Of a stretch of 64,000 nt of DNA, positions 1-8,543 are shown in pieces. A program made the position numbers and the translations under genes. Below the pieces are notes generated by a model. That model searched no databases, was not told the origin of the DNA, and saw only the letters and a list, made by a program, of their open reading frames with translations. Numbering within the stretch: the stretch's first letter is position 1; each line of letters begins with the position of its first letter. Origin of the DNA: Clavaria fumosa (lineage: Eukaryota > Basidiomycota > Agaricomycetes > Agaricales > Clavariaceae); assembly GCA_951802425.1 (NCBI GenBank), contig OX637798.1, forward strand, positions 3,348,001 through 3,412,000, read 5' to 3'.

Positions 1-610
1 ACTGGGGAGGGGCGGGGCGGCCGGCGTTCTGCTCGCACACGATAGCATCGAGCCTCCTCTGCTGGGCATCCAGCCTCTTGACCAATCCCTTCCACTCGGC
101 ATAGGTGGTTGGCATTGGGTTGACACCATAGACGCGCATGGTGAGCCTCCTGTTGAGGTTTAACTCCAGCCAGTGCACAAGAATGTCTGAGTCTCCATTC
201 GCATCCAGGTCTGCTTTCCGCATCAATGTTTCGAACTGCGCGAAGAACTGCATGGCTTCGAGGGGGCCCTGTTTCAGCTTTGCGATGTCGTTTAAGGCAG
301 TCGCCATGATGTTGGGGTCGTCGAAAGCCTGTCTCAAGTCCGCGACGAAGCTTTCCCAGGTTCCGGCTACTCCAGCATTCAATATCTCGTCAGCTCTCAT
401 ATTTGCCCTCTCTGTGGCAAAACCATCTCCAGTGATCTTGCTCAATGCGAATAGGATCTTGTTGAGGTCAGTTGCGTAAAGTCCTTGGTTTCCCAAGAAC
501 TGTAGTCTGAGGGACCATAGGAAGGTCCGGAAATTCTTCTTGTTGCCATCAAATGCAGCGACAGCTAGGTCCAGCCTTGGCATTTGGGCTGCGGGGATGG
601 GGTCTGCCAT
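1..610 (-). CDS. Gypsy-type retrotransposon Gag, 3' part beyond window
   Basis: The minus strand is open from an ATG at 610 to the window edge, about 203 codons with no stop. The product begins MADPIPAAQMPRLDL and contains the Gag core FDGNKKNFRTFLWSL, then ITGDGFATERANMRADEIL and LVHWLELNLNRRL. It matches, almost block for block, the Gag at 58470-59111 in the right-hand Gypsy element (RTFLRSL, ITGEGFAAEWANMKAEEIL, LVHWLELNLSRRL), so it is a related but distinct family. The frame is also open upstream of the ATG with a Pro/Ser-rich stretch, so the true start may lie further 5' or be reached from the overlapping upstream ORF. Zinc knuckle, protease and pol would lie off the left edge. Confidence 0.8.
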   Translation of the reverse strand, partial: MADPIPAAQMPRLDLAVAAFDGNKKNFRTFLWSLRLQFLGNQGLYATDLNKILFALSKITGDGFATERANMRADEILNAGVAGTWESFVADLRQAFDDPNIMATALNDIAKLKQGPLEAMQFFAQFETLMRKADLDANGDSDILVHWLELNLNRRLTMRVYGVNPMPTTYAEWKGLVKRLDAQQRRLDAIVCEQNAGRPAPPQ

Positions 611-1379
611 TTCGGGCTCGGGCGAGGGCTGCAGTGAGGGTTCGGGTGGTGATGGACTCGCAGGTTGGGGTTGTGGTTCCGGAGTCGCAGGTGACTGTGG
701 TGGTGGTGGTGACAGTGCTGGTTGGACTAGGTGCTCGTCTAAAGGTGCAAAGTCTATGGGGGGCTCTGTAAGAACTGGCGGTGCTGGGGGGGATGGGGTT
801 GGTAGGTCTGCAGATGTAAATGACAGGGCAGTATTCGTGGATGATGAACTGTTCGAATCCGAGGAGACTAAGTTCTGTCTGGATCTCCACAGAAACGTGC
901 ATTGGCCTGATCATTGGCTTGTTGTTGTCGGAGTTTATGTAGTCCTCAAGATCGTCGAGGTTGATGTCAATGGTGCTGTGGGCTGGGGACCTTGTTCCTG
1001 AGGTCGCGGAATCTGGTAGTACGGCTCTCAAGGCCTCTCTCAACCTCTCCTCTCGTCTGCTCTGCTCCTGTACATATAACCTTGCGAAATAAGGGGCTAA
1101 CCTTCTCTCTTCCTCAATAATCCACAGTTCAAAGGGACATAGCTCTCGCGGTCTCAGTACCGCAGTCTCAGTCTCAGAATAGTCTGATTCTGTCAGGGTG
1201 TCTGGGTAGAAATTTGTTCTTATGTGGCTGTCAAAGTATCTGCTCCAGTATTCATTCTCTCCAAAGTCCAGTATGGTGGTGAGCCACTTGTCCGTGATGT
1301 CTTCATTACACGTTGGGTATGCCAGGGTGATTCTCTCGTCATTCTGTTGCGCACGATGGGCAGGGGAATGAAAAAGAAG
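549..1379 (-). CDS. ORF overlapping the 5' end of Gypsy gag, product unknown
   Basis: Open frame of 276 codons following a TAG at 1380-1382, ending at 549 and overlapping the gag start by about 60 nt in another frame. No in-frame ATG occurs before 1043, so a 5' exon, a non-AUG start or a frameshift relation with gag would be needed. The product has an acidic, charged region (DITDKWLTTILDFGENEYW, RPRELCPFELWIIEEERRL) and then becomes Pro/Thr-rich, where the alternative frame is also open. No family recognised. It may be an N-terminal Gag extension joined to the downstream frame. Confidence 0.4.
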   Translation of the reverse strand, partial: LLFHSPAHRAQQNDERITLAYPTCNEDITDKWLTTILDFGENEYWSRYFDSHIRTNFYPDTLTESDYSETETAVLRPRELCPFELWIIEEERRLAPYFARLYVQEQSRREERLREALRAVLPDSATSGTRSPAHSTIDINLDDLEDYINSDNNKPMIRPMHVSVEIQTELSLLGFEQFIIHEYCPVIYICRPTNPIPPSTASSYRAPHRLCTFRRAPSPTSTVTTTTTVTCDSGTTTPTCESITTRTLTAALARARNGRPHPRSPNAKAGPSCRCI

Positions 1380-1439
1380 CTAGGCTGACCAGGGTGGACG
1401 GGGTTGAGGTAGCTAGGGGTGGACGTTGAAATTGTGTCA

Positions 1440-1994
1440 GCTCAGGTCTCTAACAGAAGCGAAAGGGGAGGATAACTCGATTTCAACATGGGGAAACTAC
1501 ACTCATTACACGGATACTATATATACTAGGGAAGGGGGCTGTGTAGAAGGTGAGTCATAAGTAGGGCAATGAGGCTATGCACTCTGAGTCGCGCGGGATA
1601 GGGGAGGCAGCATAGGGAAAGAGGAATACTAAATAGGGAAGGTAGCGGCAAGGCACGGGCAAGGGGAAGATGATGGGGAGAATGCTTGTCGCGGGCTTGG
1701 TTGGCCGAGGGGAGACCTCAATTAGACCCAAATAGGATAGATTAGTTGATGGGGCCTGTCAGTTCCACTATTGTGGATCCGCCTCCATCACAAATTCCAA
1801 AGTGTGGGAAGGTTCGAGAAACGTGGGCATGGGCATGTGATGGGTGCTTGTTGGGGGCCCTGTAGGCGCTGGTGCGAGGTTGCAAGTGTCCCCAAGGTCG
1901 CGGGCGGTCACATGACTCCATGTCCACGTCTCGACGCTAGTTCCTAGTGCTCTCTGGAGTTCAATGGTGGTGGCTTATATAAGCGATCCTGACA
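1440..1994 (-). repeat. Probable 5' LTR of the left Gypsy element
   Basis: On the minus strand the segment starting at 1994 reads TGTCAGGATCGCTTATATAA, closely matching the LTR start of the right-hand Gypsy at 59973 (TGTTAGGATCACTTATGTAA). It lies upstream of the gag of a related element in the same orientation. The inner LTR end is not visible because the other LTR is outside the window, so 1440 is only a rough limit. A TATA-like ATATATA occurs near 1520. Confidence 0.45.
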
Positions 1995-2390
1995 GTGTGG
2001 CTCTCGGTGGCCTTTCTCATTGATGCTACAGTGTGACGCTGTCGTGCATTAAGCGACATGGCCCTCAGTGGCCTTTCTCTCATTGACACTATGGTGCGTT
2101 AAGTGACACAGCCCTCGGTGGCCTTTCTTTTGTCAGTGCTGCAGTGCATTGCACAACATGGCCCTCAGTGGCCTTTCTTGTTGACGCTGTGGTGCATTAA
2201 GCAACACAGCCCTCGGTGGCCTTTCTCTCATTGACGCTATGGTGCATTGAGTGACATGGCCCTCAGTGGCCTTTCTTTCGTCGGTGCTGTGGTGCATTGC
2301 ACAACATGGCTCTCAGTGGCCTTTCTCGTTGACACTGCAGCACCGACGAGAGAAAGGCCACCGAGGGCCGTGTCGCTTAACACACTGTAT
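1990..2390. repeat. Minisatellite, about 50-bp unit, with a terminal inverted unit
   Basis: About seven units share the core GGCCCTCAGTGGCCTTTCT (or GCCCTCGGTGGCC) followed by a variable GTTGACGCTGTGGTGCATT-like segment, with spacing of about 47-56 bp. The last unit (about 2340-2385) is in the opposite orientation (GAGAAAGGCCACCGAGGGCC), so the end of the array can fold back on its neighbour. Two further diverged units lie at about 4395-4475. Confidence 0.75.
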
Positions 2391-4652
2391 GTTATGGATC
2401 TGGTACTGGGTGCAGTCAGAACTGAGTCACTGAGAGTCAGGATGACTCAGACAGGTCCTCAATTCCTTATGCAGTTGGTCTACAGGACTAGTAGATCCTC
2501 CAATTCCATACCTTCCTGCTAACAGTATTGGAACCAACACTCTAGCAAGGCATTGCTTTGGGCAGATATTATTATTATTAGTAACCTAAGTCACAACATC
2601 CCATGGGCTTAGCTATTGATCCCCCATAGTCTGCCTCAACCTGGTATCACTCCACAGGCTGATACTATGGCTCAATGACTGACCACTCCATAGGCATTGT
2701 ACACTTAAGTCAAATCAACATAGATAGGTCAAAAATCGAATGGTAAATAACTAGCTAACCAGTGAAGGGAGAATTAAGCTAAAGAGTTCATGAGATTCTC
2801 CTGGCCTTGTAGACCATTTTAGCTCTACAAAACTTCCCTCAATTCTCAATACTTGGCTAGTTATTCACTACTTACTCTGATGAATACATTGATACATTGT
2901 ACAGTAGAGTACCTTGTACCCTATACCAAAATATTCATATTTCGTTCAATACTTACCGCGCCGAGGGGCGCCGGCACAGGGCGGCGGTCCCGAGGCATAG
3001 GTACCTTTGGGTACTGTCTGCACTAGACCAGACTAAGTCCTTAGTCAGCAATTACTGCATCTAGCTAAACTAGACTCAGTCCTTAGTTTAACTAAAAGAG
3101 TCCTTAGCTCCCTGGGGGGCTAGACTAACACTTAGTCCTTTTGCAGGATGGTTTGACAGATATGTGGGTACGTAAAGATGCCTGGAACGCGAAGTTCCGT
3201 CGGCTATTTATACTCAAATTCGTGTACCTACTACGTTCGGAAGAATACAACATGGCTCCTTAAGTAGTAATCCTAACATACCGTTTAAGGACTCTAAATT
3301 AAGGTGAATTCAGTGGCTTTACATATCAGGTAAGATCATAATTTTATCTTATCTCCTCGTTGAGATACCTTGTCTCAAACATTCCAGCTTATCTAAAAAT
3401 AATCATATTGAGTCATACTGACTCAATATCGGCGATCTAACGCCAGGAGAATGCGGGGAAACACCCCGCAGTCTCTCCCGATCATTTCCGCGGCTTTCTG
3501 GACACTTCTAGACCCCAACCGCGACCTTATCTCGTTTTTACCTCATTTAGTCTTATCTGTCTCATTCTGCAACAGCACAGAATTACTAATAGAATGTGAC
3601 TCATGCTCTACTAGACCCTATTCTAGTCCTAGTGGCTTAGCCAAGTTTCCAGGCCAAGATAGGACAAAGGGAGGACTGCGCATCCAATGGACAAAGGTCG
3701 CGAAGTGTGCATCCTTCACCTGGGAGGAGTACCCCTAATTAGGCAAAGTGGGCGGTGATGGCATCAGTGCCAACCGCTTCCCACGCCCCAACTTGGTCAC
3801 CGTGGGAATGTCATCACCTCTCTGGGTTCCGATCGCCCGATCGAGGCCCCGATCACAATCACTTGGCCCCACAACACCAGAATGGTGCCAAACTCGCACC
3901 AGTGAGTTTGCGACCTTGTAGCCTAGCCGCAAAAGCTCTGCACCTCTCGTAAACTCGCGCATATGACCTTACGAACCCTGCCGACATTTCTGTCTGTTCA
4001 GAATCTCATATTTCCTATCTCCCTTGGTGTTATTTCGATGTCTACTCAGATGAGGCCCAGAGCAATGTTTCTTAGTTTAAGGAATGAAAAACTGTTGTTT
4101 CCTTTTGCAACTCTTGGGATAAGGGTTATCAGTGAATGGAAATTGAACGGTATTAACCGCATCTCTGTGCGATTTTTAGTTCTCGCTGTAGAGCCTCATC
4201 TTCCTCTGAGTGTAGATTCCCAGTACTTTTACTTTAAACACCAAATCAAAAGTGGTTTCCATAACTATTGGTACATAGGCATGTGTGGATAGGGCAGTAG
4301 GCATATTAGGCTAATGAGACACATAACTGGAGGGCCCTGGACAAGGAGGAAGCCTAGACATGAGAAGGTAAGCATACAATATCCTAACACCATGGCATCA
4401 ACGAGAAAGGCCACCAAGGGCCATGTCACCCAATGCACCACAGTGTCAATGAGAAAGGCCCTCAGTAGCCTTCCTCGCCAGCTTGGTTGGTTCCTACTAC
4501 CCTTGGGTAGTGATACCCACAAGGTATGCGCACCTCAGCTTCATCTCACTTGCTAATTTTTGGACTAGCCCCATTCTACACATACTGCCCATGCGATCGG
4601 CCATCGAGATGGAGAAGGTAAGTGTATTACTTCAACATCCTCTTTTTACTTT
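2391..4652. other. Non-coding, degraded repeat sequence
   Basis: No credible gene is seen. Short ORFs here look like chance. The stretch holds an LTR-like fragment (about 2950-3277) and two inverted relatives of the 1990-2390 minisatellite at about 4395-4475. The rest shows no structure I can name. Confidence 0.5.
2950..3277 (-). repeat. LTR-like fragment or solo LTR
   Basis: The minus strand from 3277 begins TGTTAGGATTACTACTTAAG, like the LTR starts of other elements in this window. A TATA box (GAGTATAAATAGCC) follows about 60-70 nt later, then CTAAGGACT-type repeats. No partner LTR or target duplication was found, so the inner limit is approximate. Confidence 0.35.
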
Positions 4653-4796
4653 GGGGGAGTGGGCCATCACAAGTGTGGCATGAATGAGTTCTTTTGTACA
4701 TTTCCTTTTTCTTTTCATTTTTTTTCTTTTGATAATTGCATATTTTAGAGGCCTTTAGAAACCATCAGAACAATGTATCTTCCCAAAAATTCTATC

Positions 4797-5755
4797 TCAA
4801 TCCTGTGCATACACTGCCATAACCAGTGCTCTTCCTCTGCAAGACCTCAGCTGCCCATTTGACATCAATCCAACATTTCCATCTGGTTCACATAGTGCTC
4901 CAGTTGTCCTTCCATCATGGTACCAAATTGTTCCATCACTCTCAATCAATCTAGATGTGAAATGAAAGCTTCCAAGATAAACAATCCCCTTAAGATTGAG
5001 ATAAACTTCACCTCCATCAGTATCATATTTGATTCTTGGATTGGTTTCTATGCTGCTTTCAGGATATTCTAGCATTAATAACTTGGGTGGTTCATTGTGA
5101 CATATGATTTTGTTCATCTCACACATGCACTCTGGACAGGATTTTGCAACATCATGACCCAAGTTATTTATCCACTGAGATGTTGATTGACTGCTCTGGG
5201 TGGATTCAGCTGGTGACATCACATAGCCAAGTATATGTTCCTGTTCAGGTTCTTTATAAGTGCAATTAGAACAAACAATTTGAGAAGATGCAACAACATC
5301 ATTAGTTTTGAGCATGTCAAAGGCCAATTGCCTACACTTGCACCTCTGGGGCCTGTGGGATAAGCTATTGGATCTGCAGAATGAAGTGCAAGTCTAATAT
5401 CATCCCTGACTTTTTCAAGAGACACTGAACCCTCCAGATGCTGTTTGAATCCTCTATCCAGAGCAGTAAGGTAGTGATTTCCAAAGTTTCTGAAGTGTCT
5501 TGACCAGGCTTCAGGATCCTTAGTCCAAATATGATATCAAATCACAAGGAGTGAGTCATATGCACAGCTATAGTTATCTCCATCCCAAATAAGCCCAGTT
5601 GGCCCTTCAATATTATTTATAGCAGATGATGATGCAGATATCTTTTGCTTTTTTGAAGTTGAATCATCATCAACATCATCAAAAGCATGCATTTGTTGTC
5701 TCTTCAAAGCCTGACTACCTTTTGCAGGTACATATGATGTGTTGTCCTTCCTCAA
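4797..5755 (-). pseudogene. Helitron C-terminal USP-like cysteine protease domain, broken (left copy)
   Basis: Homologous to the intact 319-codon ORF at 45875-46834. The Cys box (GDNYSCAYDSL) is at the N-terminal end and the His box (SFHFTSRL then WYHDG) near the C-terminus. Two lesions separate it into pieces: an in-frame TGA at about 5537 just after the Cys box (TTA to TGA context relative to the right copy), and loss of one base at about 5330. It follows the helicase region and was probably part of the same polypeptide. The protease call rests on motif order, not on a search. Confidence 0.6.
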
Positions 5756-8219
5756 AGGTATTGCTGAGTCTAATAAAGGGGATCCTTAGTTGACCATCTG
5801 AGTAGCCATCTGAGTAGCCCATCCATTTTGGCTGGAACATAGTCTGTGCCTTTCCACTGTTGAAACAACTGAAGAATTGCACTTCTTGTACTACCTGAAT
5901 ATTCTCAGGAAGCCTTTCTTCATACCTGAGTCTGGTAATCTCATCAAGAAGTTCTAGTTCTCTAAATTCCTGTCTGAGATAGCCAGAGCAACCTTTTGTA
6001 ATCACTCTAGGGTCAAACCCTTGTATGATTATGGTACCTCCTGCACTAGCACTGCAAGACAATGCAGTGTAATATGCCATATGATTGCTGCAACTGTTCA
6101 GATGGACAACATTGTATGGTCTGGTCTTTCCCTGAGAAGCATGGGCAGTCATTGCAAAGTTTGGAAGTGCCCAGACTTGTTGTCTTTCAGTAGATGCTCT
6201 CAAGTCACTTGGAAAAGTGCATTGAATGGTTTTCTTACTCTTTACAATTGGAACCACATTTTCAGGTAATCCAGAAATGTTGACAGTCAAAGGGGGATTA
6301 TCTAGCCTGATAAATAGAGTGTCAAGCACTCGCTTGCCATGTGGACCCACTGTTGATTGCCAACCAGCTACAAATCCTTCCTGGCCCTTTGTGATGCAAA
6401 GTTCAGTAGCATCATTATTTCTAATCATTATAGGCATGCCTATGCAAAGAGATAACTTGCCTGGAAAATGCTCAGTTGCTCCAGGGCGAAATTTTCAGAT
6501 TTCCAGCTGATCATCAAAGTTAATGTCATTGGATGTATGTCTGAGTCTAGAAGATGACTTTGCCTTTCCTTTACTTCTGTTGACTTGATCAGAATCTTGA
6601 GCCCATCTATCAATGGAGTAAAAATTGGTGAGTTTTTGGCCTGTTTCATCTGCAAATTTTTGACATCCAAGCTGATTAATCATGTCTTTTTGGGTATGAA
6701 TTCCACATATTATTGCCACATTCCTGAAGTACTTTGATGATACTTTGGGCTGCCCAGCCTGTATTCCAGCAATCCTTGATCTCAAAAATTTAATGTCTTC
6801 AGGTGTACAGGCACCATATCTCATATTAACCAATGCAGTTCTTAATGCCTTATCTTCTGGAGTCTGTGTCTTTTGTCTCATGTTCTCTCTCAAGATGACA
6901 ACTGTAGTCACTTGATGCCACAAAGCCTTTCCAATTGCAGATTCCTGAAGATGTGGTCTTAGTCCAGGGTCAGGTTGTGTTCCTACACCACCACTATATA
7001 GAGATGCACCACCAACAGGAGGTAGCTGAGCAAAATCACCTGAGAATATCATGTTAAGTCCACCAAATGGCAAGTGAGAGACATTCATGGCCTTGGCAAG
7101 CTGAGAGCTAATTTTATACATATCATGGCAGGACAGCATTGAAAGTTCATCCAAAAATATATAGTCAACACCTTCAACCCTTCCTCTGAGCTGAGAAATA
7201 GTTACACTTGCATTTTTTGCACTAGTATTGCCTGATCTTATTCCAAGAAATGAATGATATGTTGAGCCACCAAGAAGAGCTGCAGCAGTTCCAGTTGGTG
7301 CAAGTACAACAAATCTATGAGACTCATTTCTGTGCTTGAAAAATGACATGAGTGCCTTAGTGACTTGAGATTTTCCTGTGCCTCCCATACCACCCAGATA
7401 CATATTCAACTGCTCACATTGAGGTGTTGAAGCATGATTGGCAATGATTCTGAATGCTCTTTCTTGCTCAGCATTTTTTAAATTGAAACTTGTTACAGTT
7501 TGATCAATGAATATTTGTGAAGAGTTGGACTTGGCCTTGAAGTTTTTGGTCAGGTAAGACTGGTCTACAATTCTGACATCATTGGCATTGGGATCTGTAT
7601 ATTCAGAAAGTCCTTTTTGGTCACTTAAGCTGTGATGCTTGCTTCTGTCTTCAAGGACCTTCTGTCTCTGTTCCTGCACTGCTGTTTTCCAAGCATGGCT
7701 TGATTGTACAACTTCAGGCTGGATTGGGTCAACACAAATTTCACATGGTCCATCTGGGCTGTCATCAAGCCATCCTGCACCTCTAACACTATTCTCTGCT
7801 GCTTCCATTTCAGCTTGCAGTGCCAATCCATGTTGTCCAGGTGTTGTGTACTTATTGATACCATAGTCTTCATCATTATCACCCTCACCATTGCCAAAGT
7901 CATCACCACAGTCACTTTCATCAATATTTTCAACAGCAGTGGTGGTCAACCATGATGGGAAAATGCCTCCCAACTCTGTGCCCTTCTTTATCTGAGTGGA
8001 AAAGTCATCTCTGGCATCATTGCACTCATATCTGATATTGAAATTGTCCATGAGTTTGAGTTGATGTGTAGTGAAGCTATGATTTGTAAATGTCTCATCC
8101 CATGTGTCAATTTCATTTTTCAAATCTTTGCCACTTCTCCAAGGCTTAAACAAAGTCAACATGGTAATGCAGTAGTACTCTCTGTCCCCAAAGTCCCTTC
8201 TTGGCAGTGATCCACCCAC
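5715..8219 (-). pseudogene. PIF1-like helicase of the Helitron, left copy, one internal stop
   Basis: Superfamily 1 DNA helicase, needed for strand displacement in rolling-circle transposition. Visible motifs: Walker A GGMGGTGKS (about residue 275), Walker B IFLDELSML, motif III SGDFAQLPPVGG, RENMRQ, and a C-terminal MTAHASQGKT box. The ORF is open from 8219 to a TGA at 6495-6497, where the right copy keeps TGG (Trp), and continues in the same sense to 5715. Upstream it begins at GGSLPRRDFGDREYYC, which follows an in-frame TGA (8244-8246) shared with the other copy. Very low CpG content. Confidence 0.85.
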
Positions 8220-8243
8220 AAAGTTAGGAACAGTGACATCCTT

Positions 8244-8543
8244 TCAGGAGTTGTATTGAATTACATGTGTTTCATAAAGTGGATGCTCCCTAAGAAATTG
8301 TTGACCTGGGTTAGTCTCTACAACATGATCACTGTGGAAATGATTGTTATCAAAATCAAAATCAGAGACAGAGACATCACTGGTAGAGTCATCATAGTCA
8401 CAGTCACTTTGTGGTTCTGACAGTGTCAGCTTTGGCATCAAGGCTGTTTCCACTTGAGCACCATTTTCAGCATCAGAATCACTGACCTTTACCTGTTTAA
8501 ATTTAAATGGTCTCTTGATTTTTTTTAGCCATTTGTGGTCCAT
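8244..8543 (-). CDS. Rep-helicase linker ORF (left copy)
   Basis: A 99-codon frame beginning MDHKWLKKIKRPFKFK, rich in Ser, Asp and Asn afterwards. It overlaps the end of the Rep ORF by 19 nt in the -1 frame at an A8 run and ends at a TGA directly in frame with the helicase ORF. Both features are identical in the right copy (35136-35435). In related Helitron proteins this is continuous sequence joining Rep to helicase, so the frame change and the stop are either ancestral lesions or sites of recoding. Confidence 0.6.
   Translation of the reverse strand: MDHKWLKKIKRPFKFKQVKVSDSDAENGAQVETALMPKLTLSEPQSDCDYDDSTSDVSVSDFDFDNNHFHSDHVVETNPGQQFLREHPLYETHVIQYNS

Noticed and set aside
3735..4292. Short ORFs on both strands
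   Set aside because: No motif, no splice chain, within degraded repeat sequence.
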